Shown: positions 25,810 to 38,050, numbered from the stretch's first letter. The stretch: DNA of 64,000 nt from Sulfuritalea sp. (GCA_016710465.1 JADJVS010000014.1:186001-250000); one strand, 5' to 3'. The notes: generated by a model not told the origin, from the letters alone. Numbers and translations: made by a program.

Positions 25810-28128
25810 TTGAGCAAGCTGTTGACTGGACTGATGGAGGCTGAGCGCAAGCGGCGCGAACTTTCGAAAAAGCCGGCCGCGACCCAGGCGAAGCGGATCG
25901 AAGGCGCGAACGAGCCGCCTGCCGCGCACGACGTGGAGGATGCCGACAGGCAGCGTATTGCGGCAGAGCAGGAAGCTACCGAAGCGGCGCAGCGACGCGA
26001 ATCCGGGAGCCGCGAGTTGGCAATGGCCGCGAAGGCGCGGGCCGAGCGGGAAGCGGAACTGGCGCGCGAGGCGGCGCGACGCGCGGAAGCGGAAACGAGA
26101 GCAGCGGAGCAACTTGCCAAGCAAGCTCGGGCCGACCAAGCGGCGGAAGCCGCCGCGACCCAAACGCTTGCCGAAGAAGCGCGTGCCACCCAGGCAGCGC
26201 AAGCACGCGCCGACGCCGAAGCGGAAGCCGCGCGCGCACTGGCCGCCCGAAGCGAGGCGGAAGCGCGGGTCATGGCCCAACATTCAGCCCGGCTTGCCGC
26301 CGAACAGGCCGCCGCGGCCGCCGCAACGCTACGCGCCGGGCAGGAGGCCGAGTTAGCCCGGCGCAGTGCCGAGCGCGGCGAAATCGAAGCGCAAGCGGCC
26401 ATTGCCGCGCAAGAGCGGCTTGCCGCCGAAGAATCCGCCCTGGCCCTGGCGCTCCGGGCCGAGCAGGCCGCCGCGAAACAGGTCGAGGCCGAGAGCCGGC
26501 GGGCGGAAAGTGAAAGTCGCTTGGCGCGGAAGGAAGAAGAGCGCCGCCTAGCGGAAGTCCAGGCAGCGCAACGGGCGGCCGAGGCCGTGCGTGCCGCCGA
26601 AGCGGCACTGGCGGCAGCGCGAAAGCGGATCGAGGAAGAGGAGCAGGCCACGCAGGCGGCTCGTCAGCGCGAAGAACGCGATGCCGAGGCGGCGCGTGCG
26701 GCCGGCGAGCGGGCGGCGATCGAGAAAGAGGCCGCCGCACGGCATGCCCAACGGATCGCAGCAGCGGCGTCCTCGACCAAGGCCGCCGAGGAGCGGATCA
26801 AGGCGGAGAGCATCGAGGAAGCTGCCTTGCATGCGCGAATCGATGCGGAACGGATCGCCCTGGCCGAGGCGCAAAAACTGGAAGCGCAGGTCGCGGCGCA
26901 ATTGGCCGCCGAGCAGGCGCGCACGCTGAACGAGGTGGCACTGGCTCGACTCGCTGCCGAGCGAATCGCCACCGAAACCGAGGCGGCCGAGGGCGCAAAG
27001 CGGCTGCATCTTGCCGAACAGGAAGCGGCGGCCGCAGCACGTCAGCGATTGGTGGAGGATGCCAACGCCATGCTTGCGGCGAAGGCGCGGGCCGAGCGGG
27101 AAGCGGAACTGGCGCGCGAGGCGGCGCGACGCGCGGAAGCGGAAACGAGAGCAGCGGAGCAACTTGCCGAGCAAGCTCGGGCCGACCAAGCGGCGGAAGC
27201 CGCCGCGACCCAAACGCTTGCCGAAGAAGCGCGTGCCACCCAGGCAGCGCAAGCACGCGCCGACGCCGAAGCGGAAGCCGCGCGCGCACTGGCCGCCCGA
27301 AGCGAGGCGGAAGCGCGGGTCATGGCCCAACATTCAGCCCGGCTTGCCGCCGAACAGGCCGCCGCGGCCGCCGCAACGCTACGCGCCGGGCAGGAGGCCG
27401 AGTTAGCCCGGCAAAGTACCGAGCGCAGCGAGATCGAAACGCAAGCGGCCCTTGCCGCCCAGGAGCGGCTTGCCGCCGAAGAGTCCGCCCTGGCGCTGGC
27501 GCGCCAGGCCGAGCAGGCCGCTGCGAAACAGGTCGAGGCCGAGAGCCGGCGGGCGGAAAGCGAAAACCGCCTGGCGCGGAAGGAAGAAGAACGCCGGCAA
27601 GCGGAAATCCAGGCCGCGCAACGCGCGGCCGAGGCCCTGCGTGCCGCCGAGCTGGCACAGACGGCGGCGCGAAAGCGGATCGAGGAGGAAGAGCAAGCCA
27701 CGCAGGCAGCACACCAGCGCGAAGAACGCGATGCCGAGGCGGCGCGTGCGGCCCTGTTGCGATTGGAGACCGAGAAGTCCGTCCGCCTGGCTGCCGAGAG
27801 ACGGGCGGCGGCCGACGCGCAAGCCAGCGCAGCGTCCGCAGAACATCAGCGTGCCCTGGCGGCGCTTGAGCCCGAAAACAGCGGTGCCGGGTCTGTGGGT
27901 AGGGAAAGCGAAGGGCAGAAGCTGGCGACCGTCGGCCTGCGGCGACTTGCCGTCGCCTGCGCGCTGGCAATGGCGCTTGGCATGGGTGCCGGACACTGGC
28001 TGTCGGGACCGTCAACGTCAGTCGCCGAGCCGCCGCCCGCTGGAAAACCAGACTTCCAATTGCGCCTTGACTACCGGCTCTCGAATCTCCCTGGAAGCAG
28101 CAAGGACCAAGCACCTGGCGGACACTAG
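25810..28128 (+). CDS. Long Ala/Glu/Arg-rich coiled-coil protein with C-terminal membrane anchor and internal duplication
   Basis: 772 residues from a TTG (25810) with GGAG 7 nt upstream. Residues 1-40 (KLLTGLMEAERKRRELSKKPAA) lead into about 600 residues of uninterrupted charged Ala-rich coiled coil. Near residue 710-732 is one hydrophobic helix (AVACALAMALGMGAGHWL), followed by a 40-residue Pro-rich tail, so most of the protein would lie in the cytoplasm with a short periplasmic end. Two segments of about 228 residues (about 71-298 and 421-648) are near-identical copies from an in-frame DNA duplication. The composition resembles TolA-like or structural filament proteins, but no family is recognised. 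It is divergent from cutA. Confidence 0.7.
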   Translation: MSKLLTGLMEAERKRRELSKKPAATQAKRIEGANEPPAAHDVEDADRQRIAAEQEATEAAQRRESGSRELAMAAKARAEREAELAREAARRAEAETRAAEQLAKQARADQAAEAAATQTLAEEARATQAAQARADAEAEAARALAARSEAEARVMAQHSARLAAEQAAAAAATLRAGQEAELARRSAERGEIEAQAAIAAQERLAAEESALALALRAEQAAAKQVEAESRRAESESRLARKEEERRLAEVQAAQRAAEAVRAAEAALAAARKRIEEEEQATQAARQREERDAEAARAAGERAAIEKEAAARHAQRIAAAASSTKAAEERIKAESIEEAALHARIDAERIALAEAQKLEAQVAAQLAAEQARTLNEVALARLAAERIATETEAAEGAKRLHLAEQEAAAAARQRLVEDANAMLAAKARAEREAELAREAARRAEAETRAAEQLAEQARADQAAEAAATQTLAEEARATQAAQARADAEAEAARALAARSEAEARVMAQHSARLAAEQAAAAAATLRAGQEAELARQSTERSEIETQAALAAQERLAAEESALALARQAEQAAAKQVEAESRRAESENRLARKEEERRQAEIQAAQRAAEALRAAELAQTAARKRIEEEEQATQAAHQREERDAEAARAALLRLETEKSVRLAAERRAAADAQASAASAEHQRALAALEPENSGAGSVGRESEGQKLATVGLRRLAVACALAMALGMGAGHWLSGPSTSVAEPPPAGKPDFQLRLDYRLSNLPGSSKDQAPGGH
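26021..26703 (+). repeat. First copy of a ~683-bp in-frame duplication
   Basis: Matches 27071-27753 at a constant offset of 1050 bp (350 codons). The first ~370 bp differ by about one base (26119, AAG versus GAG); beyond about 26392 the copies differ at roughly one base in ten. Confidence 0.9.
27071..27753 (+). repeat. Second copy of the ~683-bp in-frame duplication
   Basis: Partner of 26021-26703. The sharp change from near-identity to visible divergence near 27415 suggests gene conversion or a later partial exchange covering the 5' part only. Confidence 0.9.
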
Positions 28129-28243
28129 AATTGGCTGCCCGCACCTTGGGTGCAGGCGTCGCGGTCGGACCTCCAGTACGGTGGGCCAAAAATTGGAGCC
28201 TGAAGCGGCTTGTCGACGCGTTGTCTGCGCCTATCCTTCGATG

Positions 28244-28269
28244 GCAGCGCCGCGTCCGGGCGGCGCTGC
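28244..28269. terminator. Stem-loop between convergent genes
   Basis: A perfect 10-bp stem GCAGCGCCGC/GCGGCGCTGC with a 6-nt loop, touching the stop of the AhpD-like gene and 116 bp after the coiled-coil gene. No T-run on either side, so intrinsic termination is uncertain. Confidence 0.35.
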
Positions 28270-28853
28270 TATTTCTGCTTCGGCACCCGGCCCATGAGGT
28301 AGAACTCGTCGTTCGGCCGCATGCCGGTCATGTTGGCCATGCGGTTGCTGAGACCAAAGAAGGCCGCGACGGCGCCGATGTCCCAGATGTCTTCGTCGGT
28401 GAAACCGTGGCCATGCAGGGTTTCGAAATCGGTGTCGCCGATTGACGCAGAATCCAGCGCCACTTTCATGGCGAAGTCGAGCATTGCCTTCTGCCGCGGC
28501 GTGATGTCGGCCTTGCGATGGTTGATCGCCACCTGGTCGGCGACCAGCGCTTGTTTGGCGCGAATGCGCAGGATGGCGCCGTGGGCGACGACGCAATACT
28601 GGCAGCCGTTTGCGTTCGAGGTGGCGACCACGATCATTTCGCGCTCGGCCTTGGTCAGGCCGCTGTCCTTTTCCATCAGCGCATCGTGGTAGGCGAAGAA
28701 GGCGCGCCATTCCGCCGGTCGATGCGCCAGGGCGAGAAAAACATTCGGCACGAAGCCGGATTTTTCCTGGACTTCGAGGATGCGGGTGCGGATATCGTCG
28801 GGGAGGTTTTCCAGCTTGGGTACGGGATAGCGACTAATCGGCGTTGTGCTCAT
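28269..28853 (-). CDS. AhpD-like peroxidase-related protein (carboxymuconolactone decarboxylase fold)
   Basis: 194 residues from the ATG at 28851-28853 (MSTTPISRYPVPKLE). It carries the AhpD-type redox motif with CQYCVVAH (Cys84 and Cys87, His91), preceded by LTKAEREMIVVATSNANG. The family includes alkylhydroperoxide reductase partners and many uncharacterised peroxidase-related enzymes. It is divergent from the dienelactone hydrolase-like gene with only 70 bp between starts, so the two may share regulation. Confidence 0.85.
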   Translation of the reverse strand: MSTTPISRYPVPKLENLPDDIRTRILEVQEKSGFVPNVFLALAHRPAEWRAFFAYHDALMEKDSGLTKAEREMIVVATSNANGCQYCVVAHGAILRIRAKQALVADQVAINHRKADITPRQKAMLDFAMKVALDSASIGDTDFETLHGHGFTDEDIWDIGAVAAFFGLSNRMANMTGMRPNDEFYLMGRVPKQK

Positions 28854-28923
28854 AGATGACCTCGTTGATATGGCGAACAGGAAGGGGTATTTTAAGGAAC
28901 CCCCAACGCACAAGGAGAAACCG

Positions 28924-29817
28924 ATGGCAAACGCCACGCCCGCACAACAGTCAAATGATCGAGCCCAGTTCGACAGCCTCCTGCCCGCTTTGCAGGTCGA
29001 TCGGCGCGGCTTCATCGTCACCGCACTGGGCGCCGGTTTTGCCCTGGCGGTGCAGCCCAGCGCCGCCCAGAGCCCGATCAAGACCAGCACCGATGGGCTC
29101 ACGGCGGGCGAGATCAAGGTGCCGGTGAAGGATGGCGAAGTAGTCGCCTACCGTGCCATGCCGGCCGGTAAATCCGCTGCGCCGGTGGTGCTGGTGGTAT
29201 CCGAGATATTCGGCGTGCATGAGTACATTGCCGATGTCTGCCGTCGCCTGGCCAGGGAAGGCTACCTGGCGATTGCGCCGGAGCTCTTCGCCCGCTACGG
29301 CGATCCGCGCAAGCTGAGCAACATCCAGGACATCCTGGGCAACATCATCGCCAAGACACCCGACGCCGGCGTGATGGCCGACCTGGACGCCTGCGTGGCC
29401 TGGGCCGGCAAGAATGGTGGCGATGCGTCGCGCCTGGCGATCACGGGCTTTTGCTGGGGCGGGCGGATCACCTGGCTGTATGCCGCGCACAACCCGGCGG
29501 TAAAGGCCGGCGTGGCTTGGTACGGACGCATCGATGGCGAGGTCAACGAGCGCACACCGAAGTACCCGCTCGACCTCGCGGCCCAAGTCAAGGGCGCGGT
29601 GCTCGGGCTTTACGGCTCCGCCGACCAGGGCATCCCGCTCGATGACGTGAATGCGATGAAGGATGCGATCGCCAAGGCCGGCGGCAAATCGCAGATCCAC
29701 GTCTATGAAGGTGCGCCGCATGCCTTCCATGCCGACTATCGGCCGACTTACCGCAAGGAACCGGCCGAAGACGGCTGGAAGCGCCTGTTGGCCTGGCTGA
29801 AGCAGTACGGGGTGTAA
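28924..29817 (+). CDS. Dienelactone hydrolase family protein, likely exported
   Basis: 297 residues from the ATG at 28924, with AAGGAG upstream. The N-terminus has RRGFIVTALGAGFALAVQ ending SAAQS, a twin-arginine-like signal, so export in folded form is possible. The alpha/beta-hydrolase core has the Cys nucleophile in GFCWGG (about residue 180), an Asp in SADQGIPL and a His in APHAFHADYR. The family hydrolyses enol-lactones and related esters; the substrate is unknown. Confidence 0.85.
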   Translation: MANATPAQQSNDRAQFDSLLPALQVDRRGFIVTALGAGFALAVQPSAAQSPIKTSTDGLTAGEIKVPVKDGEVVAYRAMPAGKSAAPVVLVVSEIFGVHEYIADVCRRLAREGYLAIAPELFARYGDPRKLSNIQDILGNIIAKTPDAGVMADLDACVAWAGKNGGDASRLAITGFCWGGRITWLYAAHNPAVKAGVAWYGRIDGEVNERTPKYPLDLAAQVKGAVLGLYGSADQGIPLDDVNAMKDAIAKAGGKSQIHVYEGAPHAFHADYRPTYRKEPAEDGWKRLLAWLKQYGV

Positions 29818-29825
29818 GCGAAACG

Positions 29826-29844
29826 GCCGGCGCGCGACGCCGGC
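29826..29844. terminator. Stem-loop between convergent genes
   Basis: GCCGGCG/CGCCGGC with a 5-nt loop fills the 27-bp gap between the stops of the hydrolase and the GntR gene. There is only a weak T-run, so a bidirectional terminator is likely but not certain. Confidence 0.4.
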
Positions 29845-30516
29845 TCAGCTTTCCTTGGCCAGGCGGGCCAGCGCCTTGCGGCCGGACATCAGGTGGTCGT
29901 GCATGCAGCGCTGCGCCTTGGCCGCATCCTTGTCGCGCAAGGCGTCGAGGATGCCGCGATGCTCGGCCAGTGACTGCTTGAGGCGGCCGTCAAGGCGCAG
30001 CGAATCGCGCCGGGTGAGCTTGATCACCTTGCGCGCGTCGTTGATCAGTTGCGCCAGGTAGCGATTGCCGGCGATGTCCTGCAAGGCATCGTGGAAGCGC
30101 TGGTTGGCCTCGAAGAAGCGGTCGGCGTTGTTGGCGGCGGCATGCTTCTCCAGGTCGTCATGGATTGCCGCGAGCCGGGCAAAGTCGGCGCTGGTAGCAC
30201 GGCGCGCGGCCAGCTCGGCGACCTTGCCTTCCAGCACGGCCATGACCGGGAAGACCTCGTCGAGGTCCTGCTCGGAGAGTTCGGTCACGTAACAGCCACG
30301 GCGCGGCTTGAGCACCACCAGGCCTTCTGCGGCCAGCACCTTGAGGGCCTCGCGCAGGGGCGTGCGGCTGATGCCGTATTCCAGCGCCAGGGCCTGCTCG
30401 TCAATCCAGGCGCCGGGCTGCAGCTCGTGGGCGAAGATGCGCGTGCGCAGCCGTTCCGCCACCTGCTCGTAGAGGGCGGGCAAGACCAGAATTTTTGACG
30501 GCGCTCTTGCATTCAT
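29845..30516 (-). CDS. GntR family regulator, FadR/FCD type
   Basis: 223 residues from the ATG at 30514-30516 (MNARAPSKILVLPAL). N-terminal winged helix (about 15-80: QVAERLRTRIFAHEL, ISRTPLREALKVLAAEGLV) and C-terminal FCD domain with metal-binding residues (DDLEKH, RFHDAL, AEHRGIL). It diverges from the mcm operon with 150 bp between starts and probably controls propionyl-CoA metabolism. A 22-bp palindrome overlaps its start codon. A 23-bp repeat copy (30183-30205) is read as RRATSADF between the two domains. Confidence 0.88.
   Translation of the reverse strand: MNARAPSKILVLPALYEQVAERLRTRIFAHELQPGAWIDEQALALEYGISRTPLREALKVLAAEGLVVLKPRRGCYVTELSEQDLDEVFPVMAVLEGKVAELAARRATSADFARLAAIHDDLEKHAAANNADRFFEANQRFHDALQDIAGNRYLAQLINDARKVIKLTRRDSLRLDGRLKQSLAEHRGILDALRDKDAAKAQRCMHDHLMSGRKALARLAKES
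30183..30205 (+). repeat. 23-bp interspersed repeat, copy 6 (in gntR)
   Basis: AGTCGGCGCTGG, middle TAGCA, then CGGCG and C in place of the last A. Antisense; read as RRATSADF. Confidence 0.75.
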
Positions 30517-30529
30517 AATTATGGATGCA
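30508..30529. promoter_or_regulatory. 22-bp palindromic operator overlapping the gntR start
   Basis: TGCATTCATAA and TTATGGATGCA form a near-perfect dyad (one mismatch pair) that includes the ATG of the regulator. AT-rich dyads are typical GntR operators, so autoregulation and control of the divergent mcm operon are likely. Confidence 0.55.
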
Positions 30530-30666
30530 GTATCATGTTTCGCGTTACGGAAGTCAAGCGTATTGTCGTCAGACTTGTCACCCTGACGACAGCAGGGCAA
30601 AGTGGAAGACGGTCGGCGCCGGTGATGGCGCCTGACCGCCGTAGTCATCTTCGGAAAGGCAGAACC

Positions 30667-32832
30667 ATGAGCAAGGCACCTGAAGTCAGCATCCCCTCGA
30701 TCGAGGCCTGGACCAAGGCCGCCGCCAAGTCGGCGCCGGGCAATGACGTCGCCGGCCTGAACTGGGTGACTCCGGAAGGCCTCACGGTCAAGCCGCTGTA
30801 CACCCGGGCGGACGTCGACGGCCTGCCCTATGCCGATACGCTACCGGGTTTCGCACCCTTCATCCGCGGCCCGCAGGCGACCATGTACGCGGTACGCCCG
30901 TGGACCATCCGCCAGTACGCCGGCTTCTCCACGGCCGAGGCGTCGAACGCCTTCTACCGCAAGGCACTCGCCGCCGGCGGCCAGGGCGTTTCGGTGGCCT
31001 TCGATCTGGCCACCCACCGCGGCTACGACTCCGACCACCCGCGCGTTACGGGCGACGTCGGCAAGGCCGGCGTGGCCATCGATTCCGTCGAGGACATGAA
31101 GATCCTCTTCGACAGCATCCCGCTGGACAAGATCTCGGTCTCGATGACCATGAACGGCGCCGTGCTGCCCATCCTTGCCGGCTACGTGGTGGCGGCCGAG
31201 GAACAGGGCGTATCGCAGGACAAGTTGAGCGGCACCATACAGAACGACATCCTCAAGGAGTTCATGGTCCGCAACACCTACATCTACCCGCCCGAGCCCT
31301 CGATGCGCATCATTGCCGACATCATCGGCTACACGGCGAAGCACATGCCGAAGTTCAACTCGATTTCGATTTCCGGCTATCACATGCAGGAGGCGGGTGC
31401 GACACAGGCGCTGGAACTGGCATTCACCCTCGCCGACGGCCGCGAATACGTGAAGACGGCGCTGGCCGCCGGCATGAACGTCGATGAATTCGCCGGGCGC
31501 CTGAGCTTCTTCTGGGCCATCGGCATGAACTTCTACCTCGAGATCGCCAAGATGCGCGCGGCGCGCCTCTTGTGGTGGCGGATCATGAAGGAGTTCAATC
31601 CGGGCAACCCGAAGTCGATGATGCTGCGCACCCACTGCCAGACCTCGGGCTGGTCGCTGACCGAGCAGGACCCCTACAACAACGTGGTACGCACCACCAT
31701 CGAAGCCATGGCGGCGGTGTTCGGCGGCACGCAATCACTGCACACCAACTCGCTCGACGAGGCGATCGCCCTGCCCACCGAGTTCAGCTCGCGCATCGCG
31801 CGCAACACCCAGCTCATCATCCAGGAAGAAACCCACATCACCAACGTCATCGACCCCTGGGCCGGCAGCTACATGATGGAAAAGCTGACCCAGGACATCG
31901 CCGACCAGGCCTGGGCCATCATCGAGGAAGTCGACCAGATGGGCGGCATGACCCAGGCCGTGCAAAGCGGCTGGGCCAAGCTGCAGATCGAGAAGTGCGC
32001 CGCCGAGAAGCAGGCGCGCATCGACTCGGGCAAGGACGTGATCGTCGGCGTGAACAAGTACAAGCTCAAGGAAGAAGCGCCGATCGACATCCTCGAAATC
32101 GACAACTCCGCCGTGCGCGACTCGCAGATCGCGCGCCTCAAGACCATCCGCGCCAGCCGCGACGGCAAGGCGGTGCAGGCCGCGCTCGACGCCCTGACCA
32201 CTGCCGCAGAAACCAAGACCGGCAACCTGCTCGACCTGGCGATCAAGGCCACGCGCTTGCGCACCACCGGCGGCGAGATTTCGGATGCGCTGGAGAAGGT
32301 CTGGGGCCGCCACCGCGCCACCAACCAGACGGTTTCCGGGGTTTATAGTGCGGCTTTTGGAGATAGCCCCGGATTGGACGAAGTCCGCGAACTCACCGAC
32401 GAATTCGCCGCCGCCGAAGGCCGCCGGCCGCGCATCATGATCGCCAAGCTGGGCCAGGATGGCCACGACCGCGGCGCCAAGGTGGTGGCCACGGCCTTCG
32501 CCGACCTCGGCTTCGATGTCGATGTCGGGCCGCTGTTCCAGACGCCGGAAGAAGCCGCGCGCCAGGCCATCGAGAACGACGTTCATGCGATCGGCGTGTC
32601 GACGCTGGCCGCCGGCCACAAGACGCTGGTGCCGGCGCTGATTGCCGCGTTGAAGGAACAGGGCGGCAACGACATCGTCGTCTTCGTCGGCGGCGTGATC
32701 CCGGCGCAGGACTATGACTTCCTGTTCAAGGTCGGGGCGAAGGGCATCTTCGGGCCCGGCACGCCGATCCCGAGCTGCGCCCATGAGGTGCTGCGCGCGA
32801 TCCGCGCCGTGCACCTGCCCGGCAGCGCCTGA
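30667..32832 (+). CDS. scpA: Methylmalonyl-CoA mutase, single-chain form
   Basis: 721 residues from the ATG at 30667 (MSKAPEVSIPSIEAW), with GGAAAGG upstream. The N-terminal TIM barrel (TMYAVRPWTIRQYAGFSTA, FDLATHRGYDSDHPRV) holds the substrate tunnel and the C-terminal domain has the adenosylcobalamin motif GQDGHDRGAKV...(about 597-608) with the conserved Gly-rich VFVGGVIP later. It converts methylmalonyl-CoA to succinyl-CoA. The stop is followed at once by a 23-bp repeat that runs into the meaB start. Confidence 0.95.
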   Translation: MSKAPEVSIPSIEAWTKAAAKSAPGNDVAGLNWVTPEGLTVKPLYTRADVDGLPYADTLPGFAPFIRGPQATMYAVRPWTIRQYAGFSTAEASNAFYRKALAAGGQGVSVAFDLATHRGYDSDHPRVTGDVGKAGVAIDSVEDMKILFDSIPLDKISVSMTMNGAVLPILAGYVVAAEEQGVSQDKLSGTIQNDILKEFMVRNTYIYPPEPSMRIIADIIGYTAKHMPKFNSISISGYHMQEAGATQALELAFTLADGREYVKTALAAGMNVDEFAGRLSFFWAIGMNFYLEIAKMRAARLLWWRIMKEFNPGNPKSMMLRTHCQTSGWSLTEQDPYNNVVRTTIEAMAAVFGGTQSLHTNSLDEAIALPTEFSSRIARNTQLIIQEETHITNVIDPWAGSYMMEKLTQDIADQAWAIIEEVDQMGGMTQAVQSGWAKLQIEKCAAEKQARIDSGKDVIVGVNKYKLKEEAPIDILEIDNSAVRDSQIARLKTIRASRDGKAVQAALDALTTAAETKTGNLLDLAIKATRLRTTGGEISDALEKVWGRHRATNQTVSGVYSAAFGDSPGLDEVRELTDEFAAAEGRRPRIMIAKLGQDGHDRGAKVVATAFADLGFDVDVGPLFQTPEEAARQAIENDVHAIGVSTLAAGHKTLVPALIAALKEQGGNDIVVFVGGVIPAQDYDFLFKVGAKGIFGPGTPIPSCAHEVLRAIRAVHLPGSA

Positions 32833-32833
32833 G

Positions 32834-32856
32834 AGTCGGCGCTGACGACACGGCGA
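32834..32856 (+). repeat. 23-bp interspersed repeat, copy 7 (mcm-meaB junction)
   Basis: AGTCGGCGCTGA, middle CGACA, then CGGCGA. Begins 1 nt after the mcm stop and its last A is the A of the meaB ATG. Confidence 0.85.
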
Positions 32857-33860
32857 TGACGCCGATGGCCGAACTGGGTTTGTCCGCGGAGGATCGCGAC
32901 CTCGTCGAGGGCGTGGTCGCCGGACGACGTCGCGCGCTGGCCAAAGCGATAACCCTCGTCGAATCGACCCGCGCCGACCACCAGCAACGCGCCCAGGCGG
33001 TGCTTGGCGCGCTGCTGCCGGAAACCGGCAAGTCGATACGCGTCGGCATCTCGGGTGTTCCCGGCGTCGGCAAGTCGACCTTCATCGAAGCGCTCGGCAT
33101 GTTCCTGATCGAGCGCGGGCACAAGCTGGCGGTGCTGGCGGTCGACCCTTCATCCTCGGTGACCGGCGGCTCCATCCTCGGTGACAAGACGCGCATGGAA
33201 CTGCTGTCCCAGCGCACCGAAGCTTTCATCCGCCCCTCGCCCTCGTCCGGCAGCCTCGGCGGCGTTGCCGCCAAGACCCGCGAGGCCATGCTGCTGTGCG
33301 AGGCCGCCGGCTACGACGTCATCATCGTCGAGACCGTCGGCGTCGGCCAATCCGAAACCGCCGTGGCCGGCATGACCGACTGCTTCGTGCTGCTGCAATT
33401 GCCGAATGCCGGCGACGACCTGCAGGCGATCAAGAAGGGCATCATGGAATTGGCCGATCTGGTGGTCTTCAACAAGGCCGACCTTGATCCCACCGCCGCG
33501 CAGATGGCGGCGACGCAGATGCGCTCGGCGCTGGGCATGCTGCGCAGCGCCTCGCCGGCCTGGCGCCCGCCGGTGCTGACCCTCTCGGCGGCGAAGAAGG
33601 AAGGCATCGAAGCTTTCTGGACCGCGATCGAGTCCTACCGCGACACGCTCACCACCAGCGGCGACTTTGCCGCGCGGCGCCGGCACCAGGCCCTGGCCTG
33701 GATGTGGCAGCAGATCGAGGACGGCCTGCACGCGCGCTTTCGCGAGCATGCCGGAATCAAGGCGGCGCTGCCCGAACTATCGCAGGCCGTCGAAACGGGC
33801 AGCGTCACGCCGACCGCCGCCGCGCACCGCCTGCTGGCCATGCTCAACCGATTTTTCTGA
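32856..33860 (+). CDS. meaB: Methylmalonyl-CoA mutase-associated GTPase (cobalamin chaperone)
   Basis: 334 residues. P-loop GISGVPGVGKST (about 64-75), AVDPSSSVTGGSILGDKTRM switch region, ETVGVGQSE and the NKAD guanine motif are intact. MeaB gates and protects the mutase cofactor. The ATG at 32856 uses the last base of a 23-bp repeat, so no normal ribosome site precedes it; an ATG three codons on (32865) is an alternative. Confidence 0.94.
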   Translation: MTPMAELGLSAEDRDLVEGVVAGRRRALAKAITLVESTRADHQQRAQAVLGALLPETGKSIRVGISGVPGVGKSTFIEALGMFLIERGHKLAVLAVDPSSSVTGGSILGDKTRMELLSQRTEAFIRPSPSSGSLGGVAAKTREAMLLCEAAGYDVIIVETVGVGQSETAVAGMTDCFVLLQLPNAGDDLQAIKKGIMELADLVVFNKADLDPTAAQMAATQMRSALGMLRSASPAWRPPVLTLSAAKKEGIEAFWTAIESYRDTLTTSGDFAARRRHQALAWMWQQIEDGLHARFREHAGIKAALPELSQAVETGSVTPTAAAHRLLAMLNRFF

Positions 33861-33890
33861 ACACACCGGATTCACAGGAGACACACCACC

Positions 33891-35426
<1,536 letters not shown>

Positions 35427-35443
35427 GCGTCGGGAGAACAACC

Positions 35444-37432
<1,989 letters not shown>

Positions 37433-37433
37433 G

Positions 37434-37456
37434 AGTCGGCGCTGGCGACACGGCGC
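37434..37456 (+). repeat. 23-bp interspersed repeat, copy 8 (after pccA)
   Basis: AGTCGGCGCTGG, middle CGACA, then CGGCG and C. Begins 1 nt after the pccA stop. Confidence 0.85.
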
Positions 37457-37494
37457 AACGCCGCGTCGCCGGCGCCGAAGGCGGATGTCATGAA

Positions 37495-37998
37495 TCAACC
37501 GTGAACCCACGGTCCGCGCCGATCCAGCACCTTGCGCTGCTCGGGCGTCAGCATCTCATACAGTGCCTTCATGGCTTGCGTGACTTTCTCCATGCCCTGC
37601 TCGCGTTCCTTCGACAGCTTGCTGGCGAGGTCCATGCGTTCCGGCGTCGTGCGCGCCTTTTCCCACATCTCGTCGCGCACCTGGCCCATGGTCTTTGCCT
37701 GCGCCTGGGCGGCGGCCGCAAACGCGTTCCAGGCGCCCTCCTGGGTCGGCTGCAACTTCAGCGTCGACTTGAGCATGTCGAGTTGCCAGCCCGCGCGATC
37801 TTCGGGCGCGAAGGCGGCATGGCGCGGACCGCCCCAGCCGGGACCATGGCCCATCATTCCCGGGCCGTGGCCGCTCATGCCGGGACCATAGCTGCCAGGG
37901 CCGCCGCAACCGGCGCCGCCGGCGATGACGGCGGAGGCAGAGAGGAGGGAAGCACCGGCGAGGCCGGCGATGAGCAGATTGCGTGTCGTGGTTTTCAT
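37495..37998 (-). CDS. Spy/CpxP-type periplasmic chaperone-like protein
   Basis: 167 residues from the ATG at 37996-37998 with AAGGAG upstream. Signal peptide (LLIAGLAGASLLSASAVIA), then a Gly/His/Met/Pro-rich segment with MSGHGPGMMGHGPG, which may bind metal, and a helical region ending in the family motif LTPEQRKVL. Spy/CpxP proteins respond to envelope and metal stress. It opens the metal-handling block. Confidence 0.8.
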   Translation of the reverse strand: MKTTTRNLLIAGLAGASLLSASAVIAGGAGCGGPGSYGPGMSGHGPGMMGHGPGWGGPRHAAFAPEDRAGWQLDMLKSTLKLQPTQEGAWNAFAAAAQAQAKTMGQVRDEMWEKARTTPERMDLASKLSKEREQGMEKVTQAMKALYEMLTPEQRKVLDRRGPWVHG

Positions 37999-38050
37999 GT
38001 CGAGTCTCCTTGAACGTTTGTGCCACATGGCAAGACGTATTTGATGACCC

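Noticed and set aside
25758..28189. Long minus-strand frames opposite the coiled-coil gene
   Set aside because: Arg/Ala/Ser-rich products of a repetitive GC-rich sequence; the plus-strand frame has a ribosome site and a sensible domain order.
30608..30635. GTCGGCGCCGGTGATGGCG, possible further repeat copy
   Set aside because: Differs in the invariant 11-mer and is two bases short before CGGCG.
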